A stretch of DNA of 64,000 nucleotides from Wallemia ichthyophaga EXF-994 (lineage: Eukaryota; Basidiomycota; Wallemiomycetes; Wallemiales; Wallemiaceae). A program made the position numbers and the translations under genes. The notes under the pieces were generated by a model that saw nothing but the letters and a program-made list of their open reading frames with translations, was not told the DNA's origin and ran no database searches. Shown here in pieces: positions 10,213 to 20,259 of this stretch (its first letter is position 1; each line of letters begins with the position of its first letter). Location of the stretch: positions 1 through 64,000 of the forward strand of contig NW_008806294.1 in assembly GCF_000400465.1 (NCBI RefSeq). The letters run 5' to 3'.

Positions 10213-13167
10213 TCAAACTCCGCCTAGATTTGCACGCCCTTGTAAAAGACTATACAATTGAGCACGTGCATCATCTTGATTGCGCTGTTGTTGACTTAAA
10301 CCAGGTGGTGGTAAATTACTTTGTGAAGGTGGGCTGTTAGCAGGTATATTAAACAGTTGATTTAATGTTGCGTTACCCATTCCCATACCGAACCCAGGAG
10401 GAGGTTGTTGTATCTGAGATAAGTGCGGAGTTGGTGTGACTTGTTGTTGTTGTTGTTGTTGTTGTTGTTGGGCTTGCGCAAACATTAATTCAGCATGTGG
10501 AGATGGAGATGACATTGACATGATTGCTGGATCCTGAAAAGGTATGTCTGGAAAAGTTAGTAAGTGATAAATTCAACAAAACTTTACCCACCATATGTGG
10601 ACGCTTGCGATGGCATTGGCGAGTTGTTTCCAAGACCTGGCGGTGGTCCTGCGATGCCTGGAGGTGGGCCGTTGACCATGTTGCGAGACAGAGCAGGAGA
10701 GTTGCGTTGCTGTTGTTGTTGATGTTGCTGCTCAAACATCATGGCACTCGATGGAGCACCACTGCTACCTGCACCCGGCTGAGCATCCACGAGCAAGTCG
10801 TGAGCTGGATCCTCGAACGAACCAAGCTGCTGTTCACTTCTGGCAAAATCAAATCGAGATGATCTTCTGATATTTTCATCTTGACTGTATCCAAATGATC
10901 TCAGTCCAGGTGGAGGTGGAGGTGGAGGCGGATGATGTATGTGATGTGGCTGATGAACTGGAGCCTGCGTCATTCCAGCCAAATTCATCTGTTCAAACTG
11001 CTTATCTATACTACTATGACTATGCTGATCTATGTGTTGTGGGTGTGGGTGGTGTTGATGCTGCTGTTTCTGATGCTGTTGTTGTTGCTGCTGCTTTAGC
11101 TGAGAATTTGGGAATGATCCAAACGGTGCAAATGTTTCATCGAATGGATTAAATGCCCCAGTGTAGATTGGTCCAGGTGAGGTTTGGACTGAAGGTTGCT
11201 GAACATTTCTCTGCTGTGACACTTGTTTACGTTGAAAGTGATCATAAGTTGACATATAGCTTATTGAAGGATCATTACCGAACAAATAACTAACAGATGA
11301 TAGTACATTCTGACTATCGACAGGTCTACTAAGGTTAGACTGCTGCAGCGGCGACTTGTGAAGAGCATTGTTATTATCCTCAACACCCATGCTAAAGCTA
11401 AAGTCGTTTCCACCTGACTTGAAGAGCGATAAAACATCATCAATTTCGTCATCCCGACTCTTTTTCATTGGTTGCACAGGCATTGGATGTGGAGAAAGCC
11501 CAGCTAAGCCAGGAGGTGGTAAACTTGGTGATAAACCAGGTGGTAACATAGTAATTGGTTTAGAGGATAATCCAGGTGGTGGTGGTGCAGGTGATTGTTT
11601 TGACAAACCAGGCGGAGGACCAGTTGGAGAAACTGTTGCACTTGTACTCACTGGTACCTGCTTTGGTATAAGATTATTCAAATCAGGTGATTGATTATTA
11701 CTACTTTGTTGAACAACTGAAGAAGGTCTTGATAAGGGTTTGTCATAATTCGCATTTGATCGCATAACTTGATTTATATTTTGATTTGAATTTTGACTTT
11801 GAAATTGTGGACGAATGATTCTATTCGGAGGATTCGAAGAGACTGGAGTTCGACGAATGGAAGATAAGTGGGATGATTGTGAAGGTGTAGGGAATTGAGA
11901 TGTGGGTAAGTTGGTGATTGTACTAGCTGTTGAAGCGCTCGTAGGTTGACTACCTGGTTTAGCCCATGAAGCAGATTTTGGTAGTTGTTGAGCATGAGTG
12001 GTTTCAATATCATGTATTTGAGGCCTGCGTATAGTAGGAGTATTGTAATTTGGTTGATTATGCTGCGTAGAAGAATTTTGATTGAAATGATGAGAATTTT
12101 GATAATAATGTTGTGGTGGTGGTGGGGTTGGTAATGGAGCAGCGTTGGCAAAAGGTCTCCTGAAACCGCCAGCGCCACCGGTATCACCAGCAGGGAAAGA
12201 GGAAGAAGTTAAATCTTCCTTTGTGAAACTATCATTCTCATCTGCAGGTTCGTGAAGTAAAGAACAATTTGGATCAGAGCAGAAAATATTGCGCAAGTAG
12301 TTGGTGCAATACTTTGAAGTACCGTAGCTTGCTCTTAAAACACCACCTTGAGCAGGATCAATAAGGTTTACACCATCGACGCAATTTATGGCAAGTAAAG
12401 CATCTTCAGATCTTTGGTATAATATGTAAATACCAACGATAGGGCTATCAGAGATAGAGTGACTTGAAGGAGGTCTCTTTGTAAGTGATAATTTTAGTAT
12501 GCGTCCGTATTGACCAAAGTAATCAGGGGATTTGAGTAAAGGCAGCATTTCTTCGGAGAAAGACTGAGGCCAGCCAACTACATAAGCTAAAGAGCGTTGA
12601 ATAACTCTAACATCGGCTAATCTGGATCTGCCGAGGTTGTCAAGCTCCTTTTTCTCCTTCTCCTTCGATTTTTTCTGGCGTTCGATGCGTTTGACGCTGG
12701 GAGTGAAATGAGTTGGGGTATAGGGCAATGAGAAGAAAGAAACTCACTCTTCTGCAGCGACAGGCTGAAATTTAGCGCCTTCGTTGGTGTATTCTCTTCG
12801 ACAAGCGGGGCACTTTCTATTCAAGTTTTCCTTAATACGATGCCAGCAGAATCTACAGATCTGTGAGGTTGTCAGAAGTGAAAATATACGCCGTTTAAAC
12901 CCACTTGATATCCACAGGGACACGGCTTGAAGTTCAAATCAGATATGTCCATTTCATCTAAGCAAAGTGGACAATCTCTATCTTCCTAGAGAGAAGTGAG
13001 TAAACTTGATGATTCAAATACACCAAACACACCTCATCATCTGACCAGTAAGCGTCTCTTAAACCTTTGAATAGATCCTTATCTTGATTTACCTGTACAG
13101 ATCCACTACTTGGCGTATGAGGAAGCGTCTTTGGTATTCCCAGATTCAACAGCGTCGTTTTATACAT
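10213..13167 (-). CDS. NOT4: CCR4-NOT E3 ubiquitin ligase Not4 (CNOT4/Mot2)
   Basis: RING E3 ligase attached to CCR4-NOT, acting in co-translational quality control and mRNA decay. Model complement(10213..10547, 10592..12696, 12748..12860, 12905..12985, 13033..13167), 922 aa. A C4C4 RING (about residues 50-97: CPLCLDEMD, PCPCGYQICRFCW, CPACRREY) is followed by a basic helix, an RRM (VIQRSLAYVVGWPQ, FGQYGRILKL, LRASYGTSKYCTNYLRN) and a CCCH-like motif CSDPNCSLLHE. The long C-terminal half is disordered, rich in Pro/Gln/Ser/Asn with PPPGL motifs and a 10-Gln run. The start is set at 13167; an in-frame upstream extension would add a hydrophobic pept that does not fit the family. Confidence 0.95.
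10441..10470 (-). repeat. (CAA)10 microsatellite coding polyGln in NOT4
   Basis: Ten perfect TTG units on the plus strand, read as ten CAA Gln codons near the C-terminus of NOT4. A pure single-codon run of this length is prone to slippage, so copy number probably varies between strains (inference). Confidence 0.95.
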
Positions 13168-13711
13168 TTTAGCCTCAACGAAACTTGACGGTACGATTGT
13201 AAGGAAGATTGTGAGCAAATATTTTATAATCAAGTAGAGACGCTAAGGGGATTGAATTTAAAATTACATCCATATTTCAGTCTTTATAAACGTTTATTCA
13301 AGATATCTTTGTGATTTTGAGTGTTTTGATTGGTGAAATGGGGAGTAGGGGTATAGGGATTTGGATTTGATGGTAGTATGTTTGTGTTATATGTTCAATA
13401 TCCTCTAAATACCATACAAAGATTACAAATTGAAACTGAAATTGAGTTCAGTGCGTTGCGTTGCGTCGCGTAACTGAGAAAATCCAATCAATAAGCTTTT
13501 ATTGGAGTGTTTTATAGTGTTTGAATGTGCATCATCTTCGCCCCCTCAAACCCCTTAAATTAGAATATAAAAATTAAAATATTCCGTTCATACCCACTCC
13601 AATACTACCCTTGACTTAGACCAGCGAATACCTCGACGAAATTGGAAATATTGGAGAAATTGTGGGTTTTAATAGTAGAATTCAAAGGTAGACTATTGAA
13701 TTATTATTAGA
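13168..13711. promoter_or_regulatory. Divergent promoter region NOT4 / KNR4
   Basis: 544 bp between two divergent starts, among the longest gaps with genes on both sides. It includes a short degenerate tandem of gcgtt/gcgtc/gcgta units at 13453-13472 and long T/A-rich stretches before the KNR4 ATG. No open frame with coding character and no RNA gene is seen. Confidence 0.4.
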
Positions 13712-15379
13712 ATGTCACTTTTACAAGCAATTTCTACTTTCTTTAACCCACAGACTACGTTATCTTCAATACCAAATCGTAATAGAGGCGTCGCAGCTAG
13801 TGGCAGTCCAACAACGCCATCAGTTATCCCTTTAAACCCAAATTTGAATAAATCAGATTGTGGTACTCCACCACCAAGTAGCTCTACTTTCATCCCGAAT
13901 TCACCTGCATTGCATCCATTTCCACCACCAAGTCCTTATCCTCCTTTGAAAAGTACTTATCAACGTATTAAAAAGTGGTCAAAGAGTCGATGTCCTGAGA
14001 TCTATGACACTTTAAATATACCCGCTTCAATTCTCACTTTAGACGCTCTTGAACTTAATATCGGTTTTCAATTACCACCTGCAGTTAGAGATTACTTTTT
14101 AGTTCATGATGGTCAAGACATTGATAACGATTCCGATGGTTTGTTATTTGGTTTACACCTCCTTCCCATCGACGACGTACTTGAACAGTATGACTTTTGG
14201 AGAAGCGTTGATGAACATGATCAGGTTCATAACAATCATTTCTTACTTTCACGCATGAAATCTGTTCCTCATGGTTGGGTAAAATGTCTCTACTCCAACC
14301 CCGCTTGGTTACCTTTAGCTACTGATAAAATGGGTAATTACATTGGTGTAGATTTAGATCCTCCAACTGATCAACCAGGTGCTGTACCTGGTCAAGTCAT
14401 TCTTTTCGGTAGAGATATTGATACAAAGGTTGTTGTTTGTCATTCTGATGGCTCTGGCGGTTGGGGAAAGTTCATGTCTCACTTCGCTGACTTATTAGAA
14501 ACTGATCAAGTTACTTTTAAACATGACGATAGTTACTTAAGTAGCTCTATTGATAGTATAGATGACTATATAGGATCTGCAAATAAAATTGGAATGAAAA
14601 TTGGTGGCGAGTATAAAGGTTGGGATGTTATTGAGGCGCTATTTGATAAGAGTGTAAAGTTTTGGTCGGAAATCGGTCTTGGGGAGGAAGATGCACCAGC
14701 TTTAAACGTTGAATCCCCTCATGGTACACTCTCACCGATTTCCATACCACAATCATCTGGAAAACAGAGAGCTCAAACAGAACCAATTCCATCAACAAGT
14801 AAAGCGACTTTAACACCGGAGAGAAAGTCGGATAGGATGAGAGTGAGCCACTCAGATAATGGCAAAACACACCAACGCAGATCAGCAGTCACACTTCCAC
14901 CAGCTGCACCAATAGATTTGCCTACATCTGATCAAATAAGGGAGGTTGCGAATGAGGCGAGAAATGAGGCAAACAATGGCAAGTCGTGGATATTGCCATC
15001 GCACGTACAACAAACAGTATCAAAGCAGAAGATGCACCAGGATTACACTAATGGGGATATAACCGAGTTAAGAAATTTTGGTAGATCATCAACGCCGACA
15101 TTGTCATTGACATCAACATCTAATGCCACAGTGGATAGTTTGGGATTGGAGCATGGTAATGGTGGTGGTGAGAACAGCAACAATAATAACAACAGTAACA
15201 GTAATAGCAGTGGGATAAGGAATAGCTTAGGACTTGCACATAGCAACAACTCAGATGAGTCAACCAACCCAATGGCGTCAACTATCAGACTTGTACACTC
15301 ACCTGAGCGTATAAACAAGTCAACACTTAACAAGAATGAAGATTTTCAAGATGTTTCACTAGATATCAGCCCGATGTGA
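13712..15379 (+). CDS. KNR4: KNR4/SMI1-like cell wall and stress signalling regulator
   Basis: Single-exon gene, 555 aa. In yeast Knr4/Smi1 links the Slt2 cell-integrity MAPK and calcineurin pathways and controls cell wall synthesis genes. The SMI1/KNR4 core spans about residues 85-265: GFQLPPAVRDYFLVHDGQD, GLLFGLHLLP, VPHGWVKCLYSNPAWLPLATD, GNYIGVDLDPP, GQVILFGRD. Both ends are disordered, with Ser/Thr/Pro-rich N-terminus and a Ser/Asn-rich C-terminal third containing an Asn/Ser repeat at about 490-502. The ATG at 13712 is the first in frame and follows an AT-rich leader. Confidence 0.92.
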   Translation: MSLLQAISTFFNPQTTLSSIPNRNRGVAASGSPTTPSVIPLNPNLNKSDCGTPPPSSSTFIPNSPALHPFPPPSPYPPLKSTYQRIKKWSKSRCPEIYDTLNIPASILTLDALELNIGFQLPPAVRDYFLVHDGQDIDNDSDGLLFGLHLLPIDDVLEQYDFWRSVDEHDQVHNNHFLLSRMKSVPHGWVKCLYSNPAWLPLATDKMGNYIGVDLDPPTDQPGAVPGQVILFGRDIDTKVVVCHSDGSGGWGKFMSHFADLLETDQVTFKHDDSYLSSSIDSIDDYIGSANKIGMKIGGEYKGWDVIEALFDKSVKFWSEIGLGEEDAPALNVESPHGTLSPISIPQSSGKQRAQTEPIPSTSKATLTPERKSDRMRVSHSDNGKTHQRRSAVTLPPAAPIDLPTSDQIREVANEARNEANNGKSWILPSHVQQTVSKQKMHQDYTNGDITELRNFGRSSTPTLSLTSTSNATVDSLGLEHGNGGGENSNNNNNSNSNSSGIRNSLGLAHSNNSDESTNPMASTIRLVHSPERINKSTLNKNEDFQDVSLDISPM

Positions 15380-15492
15380 GAACAAAATTTTTGCGAGCAT
15401 ACATACATAATAAGAAAGATAATGAACAATTGTATACTATAACCAATTCAGAGTATTTATCACAAGATTTCAAAAATTAAGAGATAAGAAAA

Positions 15493-16324
15493 TTAAACAA
15501 GAAGTACAGCATTAACGCAACCGTCATTTTCAGGGTTGTTAGTTATTTGGGCATACTTACCCCAAACGACTTTACCACCAGTAGTGACCATACCGAGTTC
15601 ACTTACGTTAACTTCGAGTACGGTGCCCTTCGTGAGGACGCCAAGTTGAGAGTAGAGAGGAGACTGAGGGTTCTTCTTAACGCCGATGATGGGGAGTTGG
15701 AAGGTAGTCTTGAGTTCAGGGTGAGTGACGTTTGCCTTCTTCATACGCAAGCCAGAAGGTCTAATGAAACGCTCAAGCTTTGGAGGTTTGCGGGTAAAGT
15801 TCTCACCGACAAAGGTAGGTTTAGTGATCATTCTCTTCCAAGATTTCTGCTTCTTGGAGCCGGTTTTGATAACCTTGAAAACCTCTTCCTCTGCGATACC
15901 TTTAACTTTTGGAAGGGGAACGCTAAACCTCGCAGCTTTATCTTTACGCTTTTGTTTGATGGCTGAGCTGATGGATTTGGCATCACGCTGTTCATTCCTA
16001 TCCATGAGGTAGGTTGGGAGAGCAGCGCTATCGTCTGGCTTCTCTTCATCTTTTTTAACGTTCCTCTCGCTGTGGTTTTTCATAGTCTTCTTCATTTGAA
16101 CCTTCTCAGCGTGCTTCTGCTTGTGCATCATCTTAGCCTTGAGACCATGAGTCTGTCTGGCGACCTTTGAATTCTGGTGCACCGATCTAGCCTCCTTCTT
16201 GCGAAGTTTCTCATCGTGATCGAGACGTTTACCGTATCTCCTTTGGTGTTCTTCAATGTACTCGTTTTGAGGCTGTGGAAATTAAATTAGCAGGTTTATC
16301 CATTTATTTACAGCCACTAACCAT
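15493..16324 (-). CDS. NSA2: Ribosome biogenesis protein Nsa2 (TINP1)
   Basis: Nsa2 is a constituent of pre-60S particles needed for ITS2/27S pre-rRNA processing in the nucleolus. Model complement(15493..16272, 16322..16324), 260 aa, exactly the usual length. The first coding exon is only the ATG; the second begins [19 protein letters not shown], the conserved family N-terminus, so the join is well supported. The N-terminal half is very basic and helical; the C-terminal half is the ribosomal S8e/Nsa2-type barrel ([56 protein letters not shown]). Divergent from YIP1 with 38 bp between ATGs. Confidence 0.96.
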
Positions 16325-16362
16325 TACAAGTAGATGACGGTTAAACTTTAACAAGTACAACC

Positions 16363-17157
16363 ATGTCTTCCCATCTATTCGATAATCAAAATATAATTAA
16401 AAATTCAAATCCAAATTTCTACAAGCCAGATTTAAATTTCTACAGTAATCCTGTCCCTGCTTCTGCATCTAGTATTGATGGGAGTATGGGTATGAGTATG
16501 GGCACGGCAAATACAAACGATGGATACACCAGTCTATCTCCAAACAGTGCTGGGTTCATGAGCACCACTTATCATGGTCCTTGGTGGCACGCATTTGGCA
16601 CTGGCGGTTTGGACGGTGAAGATGCCTTATTGAGCGAGTTGGGTATTAACTTTAGTCATATACTCACGAAATCACTCGCTGTACTCAATCCATTCTCTAA
16701 TAAAGTTGATGATCGCTTAATGGACGATGCTGATCTTGCTGGACCACTCGTTTTCTGGGGTGCATTTGGTTTAGCTTTGTTGCTATCGGGTAAGGCGCAG
16801 TTTGGTTATATTTATGGTGTGGCCTTGGTCGGTAGTATTAGTATATATGGACTTCTCAACGTTATGAGTCCACAAGGTATTGAAGTTTCACGTACTGCTT
16901 CAGTTCTCGGTTATTGTCTCCTACCTATGGTTATCCTATCCGTGATTAGCGTACCATTTGAGATGGATAATTGGATTGGTTATGCACTATCCACTATCAT
17001 CACTTTCTGGTGCACTTTCTCCGCTAGTGGTATATTTGTCACAGTCCAGCAGATGACGGAACAGCGGCTATTGGTTGCATATCCTGTGGCATTACTATAT
17101 GCGTGTTTTGCATTATTGAGTGTGTTTACAGAGGGTGGAGTTGGGAATAAGCAGTAA
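16363..17157 (+). CDS. YIP1: Yip1-domain Golgi transport protein (YIPF5/Yip1)
   Basis: Single exon, 264 aa. Yip1 proteins bind Ypt/Rab GTPases and act in COPII vesicle budding and ER-Golgi traffic. The N-terminus (about 1-115) is hydrophilic, Asn/Ser-rich; it ends with the family motif ELGINFSHILTKSLAVLNPF; then DLAGPLVFWGAFGLALLLSGKAQFGYIYG opens a block of five membrane segments (about 125-260), including MSPQGIEVSRTASVLGYCLLPMV. The order and loop motifs fit Yip1/YIPF5 better than Yif1 or Yip4. Confidence 0.88.
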   Translation: MSSHLFDNQNIIKNSNPNFYKPDLNFYSNPVPASASSIDGSMGMSMGTANTNDGYTSLSPNSAGFMSTTYHGPWWHAFGTGGLDGEDALLSELGINFSHILTKSLAVLNPFSNKVDDRLMDDADLAGPLVFWGAFGLALLLSGKAQFGYIYGVALVGSISIYGLLNVMSPQGIEVSRTASVLGYCLLPMVILSVISVPFEMDNWIGYALSTIITFWCTFSASGIFVTVQQMTEQRLLVAYPVALLYACFALLSVFTEGGVGNKQ

Positions 17158-17212
17158 TTAATGAGTATATCCAATTTATACCCGTGAATGTTATTATACA
17201 TGAATTATTACA

Positions 17213-18001
17213 TCACTTATCACTCCGTCTAAACCTCGAATAATGATCATCATCACTCGCCTTACCAGATTGTCTATAATCGTTGATTGCATCTTGTTGG
17301 TTGATTGGGAGTAAAGAACTGCTATCGATACGTGATTTTATGAGGGAAGGTTGAGAGAATCTGATTTGAGAGTGGTTAGAATTATCAACTTGATCTAAAT
17401 GATTAGATGTATGCTTAAATCGCTGTTTAGCTTTTTCGGTGTTTTCAATGTTCCTGAGTTTAGCATCCACGCCTAAATCGACTTCAGGGATAGTAGTGAG
17501 CATACTCTCAGAGCGAGTAATACTGCCATCGTGTGCGGGTTGCTTGTGAGGGTGTTTGGGAGTGTATTGTTGAGCAATAGCGTATAATTCACTTGAAGGA
17601 TCGTTTAATTGAGTTGGAGTGGGCGTATGAGAGAGTGAATGAGTATCGCCCTTCCTTCGCTTCAATTCCTCCTCAATGAACACCATCATAGCCTTATCGA
17701 CGTTTATAGTTGGTGAGTGTGTGGTGAAGTTTGAGTTGGTTGAGTGGTTTGAATGGTTATCCTGTTCAATATCCTGATCCAAACGCGATCGTTTGTTATC
17801 AGGAGTATTACCTCCACTAACCAGCTTATCAACATCAATACCCGGAGAAGTCCTCTTTAATTTCCTTAAAAGGTGTTTTTCATGGATAGCGGATTGGGAT
17901 TGGGATTGAGATTGGTTTATACTCTGTTGATCATCTTGTTCATTGAAAATACCACGTTTATTACTAAAATTACACCTATTCACTTTACGCTGCTTGAACA
18001 T
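17213..18001 (-). CDS. TLS1: TLS1/C9orf78 (Hep59) family splicing-associated protein
   Basis: Single exon, 262 aa from the ATG at 18001. Family members (fission yeast Tls1, human C9orf78) associate with the spliceosome helicase Brr2 and affect splicing of selected transcripts. Visible family marks: MFKQRKVNR at the start, the MMVFIEEELKRRKGD block, and the signature IPEVDLGVDAKLRNIENTEKA near residue 190. The C-terminus ends in SRFRRSDK, like the basic C-terminal box of the family. Otherwise highly disordered and rich in Ser, Gln, Asn and His. Its ATG is only 23 bp from that of the divergent INO80F-domain gene. Confidence 0.8.
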   Translation of the reverse strand: MFKQRKVNRCNFSNKRGIFNEQDDQQSINQSQSQSQSAIHEKHLLRKLKRTSPGIDVDKLVSGGNTPDNKRSRLDQDIEQDNHSNHSTNSNFTTHSPTINVDKAMMVFIEEELKRRKGDTHSLSHTPTPTQLNDPSSELYAIAQQYTPKHPHKQPAHDGSITRSESMLTTIPEVDLGVDAKLRNIENTEKAKQRFKHTSNHLDQVDNSNHSQIRFSQPSLIKSRIDSSSLLPINQQDAINDYRQSGKASDDDHYSRFRRSDK

Positions 18002-18024
18002 GATAACGTTATAAACTAACTGTG

Positions 18025-18623
18025 ATGAGTGAAGGTGTAAGAGAGGAAGAAAGATTGCCACCGATAAATATGATTGGCGTGGGTGGATCAGGGGTAACTG
18101 AAGGCGTGAATGGAGTACCTGGTGTATCAACTATATCAACTATATCACCCAGTGTACCACACAATCTACAGCAACAACAACAGCAATTACCAATAGGTTT
18201 ACCACAATCAACTCAAGCATCTCATTCAACTCATTCCTCACAAGCTGCAACTAAAGCAAGAAATAGGAATCCTTCTGCGAACGGTCCAACAGTTGCAAGT
18301 CAAGCGGACGATGAAAAGTATGTAAATAAGTTTAGAGAAATGAAGTTTAAGACAAGAGGAGTAATGAGGGTGAGTTATTTTATACATATTATATTCATTT
18401 ATTAACCTTATAAACCTTGAAATCCAGGAAAATGATTCACTTTATTTGAAATTACTTAAAACTCAATGGTCAATTAAACGCGCAAAGTTGTTTAGGGCGT
18501 AGGTTTTATTTACATTATATGTATTAACTTACCAACTCACAATCCCCATACAGAATCCTATATGAAAGATTACAAGATGTAAAAGATAAAGAGGTTGATA
18601 AAGATGATACAAATGATGTTTAG
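18025..18623 (+). CDS. INO80 complex subunit F-domain protein
   Basis: Model join(18025..18369, 18428..18498, 18554..18623), 161 aa. The N-terminal 90 residues are disordered (poly-Gln, Ser/Thr). The C-terminal 70 residues form one long charged helix, with DEKYVNKFREMKFKTRGVMR, ENDSLYLKLLKTQWSIKRAKL and FRAILYERLQDV, which matches my memory of the INO80F/TFPT-type domain that docks on the INO80 chromatin remodeller. Both introns are phase-consistent across this helix. The family assignment is from pattern memory and should be treated as likely, not certain. Confidence 0.7.
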
Positions 18624-18640
18624 TTTATTTATTTATTTTT

Positions 18641-18680
18641 GTTTACATTTATACACATTTATACACATTTATACATATTT
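18641..18680 (+). repeat. 10-bp tandem repeat before the eIF2-gamma start
   Basis: Four units of a 10-bp T/A-rich word (consensus atacacattt) lie end to end 33 bp upstream of the GCD11 ATG, in the probable promoter or 5' UTR. Middle units are identical; outer ones differ by one to three bases. Confidence 0.85.
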
Positions 18681-18712
18681 TATTGTGAATTTCTTCCCCT
18701 TCCGATACAATC

Positions 18713-20089
18713 ATGGTGGACACACTCAGCAGCGCACTCAATGGGTTATCAATCAATGATCTTCACCCACTCCATCAATCTATCATACAAGGCCAAGCTA
18801 CCATCAACATTGGTACCATCGGTCACGTCGCTCACGGTAAATCAACTGTTGTTAAATCTATATCTGGTGTACACACCGTTCGCTTTAAAAATGAATTAGA
18901 GCGTAATATCACTATTAAACTTGGTTACGCAAATGCTAAAATATTCAAATGCGATGAGCCCTCATGCCCTAGACCTGGTTGCTATAGAAGCTATCCATCC
19001 AACAAAGAACCAAATCCTTTATGTGAAAATGAAAACTGTCAAGGTTCTATGCACCTCGTACGTCACGTTTCCTTCGTTGATTGTCCTGGTCACGACATTC
19101 TCATGGCTACCATGCTTAACGGTGCTGCTGTTATGGATGCTGCATTATTATTAGTTGCTGCAAATGAATCTTGTCCACAACCTCAAACTTCTGAACATTT
19201 AGCTGCTGTTGAAATCATGAAACTCAAGGATATCATCATTCTTCAAAACAAAGTCGACCTTATCCGCGAACAACAAGCTGAAGAGCACTGGAAGAGTATT
19301 GTCGATTTCGTACACGGTACTAGTGCCACAAATGCTCCAATTGTTCCCATCAGTGCTCAACTTAAATACAACATTGACGCTGTCTGTGAGTATCTCGTCA
19401 AAACTGTCCCTGTCCCTGAGCGTGATTTCGCTGCCCCACCTAAACTCATCGTCATTCGCTCATTCGATGTAAACAAACCAGGTTCTGACGTCGATGATCT
19501 TAAGGGGGGTGTAGCTGGTGGAAGTATTCTACAAGGTGTCTTACACATTGGTCAGGAGATTGAAGTTCGTCCTGGTATCGTCACTAAAGACAACGACGGT
19601 AACATTCACTGCAAACCTATTAAATCAAAAATTGTTTCCCTCCTCGCTGAACAGAATAAACTCAACTTTGCAGTTCCAGGTGGTTTGATTGGTGTGGGCA
19701 CTAAAATTGATCCTACTCTTTGCAGAGCTGATCGTCTCGTCGGTCAAGTACTCGGTGCACCTAACGGCCTCCCATTCATCTACACCGAATTGGAAATTAA
19801 TTACTTCCTCCTCAGACGTCTTCTTGGTGTAAAGAGCGATGATAAGAAACAAACAAAGGTCGCTAAATTGGCAAAGAATGAGGTTCTCATGGTTAACATT
19901 GGCTCTACTTCTACAGGTGGTAGAGTCATGTCAGTTAAAGCTGATTTAGCTAAAATATACCTCACTTCTCCTGCTTGCACTGAGGTTGGTGAGAAGGTTG
20001 CCCTCTCACGTCGTATTGAGAGACATTGGCGTCTCGTTGGTTGGGGTACTGTTGTTGCTGGTCAAGTACTCGATATCGAGAGTGCGTAG
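18713..20089 (+). CDS. GCD11: Translation initiation factor eIF2 gamma
   Basis: GTPase subunit of eIF2 that delivers initiator Met-tRNA to the 40S subunit. Single exon, 458 aa, normal length. G1 is GHVAHGKST (about 38-46), G3 is DCPGHD, and G4 is NKVD; a zinc-knuckle-like insertion has [11 protein letters not shown] and CENENCQG. Domains II and III follow, ending with [15 protein letters not shown]. No intron, unusual here among translation genes and compatible with strong, simple expression. Confidence 0.97.
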   Translation: MVDTLSSALNGLSINDLHPLHQSIIQGQATINIGTIGHVAHGKSTVVKSISGVHTVRFKNELERNITIKLGYANAKIFKCDEPSCPRPGCYRSYPSNKEPNPLCENENCQGSMHLVRHVSFVDCPGHDILMATMLNGAAVMDAALLLVAANESCPQPQTSEHLAAVEIMKLKDIIILQNKVDLIREQQAEEHWKSIVDFVHGTSATNAPIVPISAQLKYNIDAVCEYLVKTVPVPERDFAAPPKLIVIRSFDVNKPGSDVDDLKGGVAGGSILQGVLHIGQEIEVRPGIVTKDNDGNIHCKPIKSKIVSLLAEQNKLNFAVPGGLIGVGTKIDPTLCRADRLVGQVLGAPNGLPFIYTELEINYFLLRRLLGVKSDDKKQTKVAKLAKNEVLMVNIGSTSTGGRVMSVKADLAKIYLTSPACTEVGEKVALSRRIERHWRLVGWGTVVAGQVLDIESA

Positions 20090-20259
20090 ATGGTGTTTTC
20101 TTTATTAAAACAAAAAAAAAGTCCTTTTTCCCCTCTGCATACATATTATTTGCATTATTATTGGTCATATATCTTGTCATGTTGTCATGTTGTCATTACA
20201 ATGCATAAGCAAACAAAGCATATTATCATGTCCGTGCGTCACTCCCCATTCTACCCTAC

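Noticed and set aside
13168-13233. Hydrophobic signal-like N-terminal extension of NOT4
   Set aside because: It is in frame but encodes a leader unlike any Not4; a RING ligase of CCR4-NOT is cytoplasmic or nuclear. Treated as 5' UTR.
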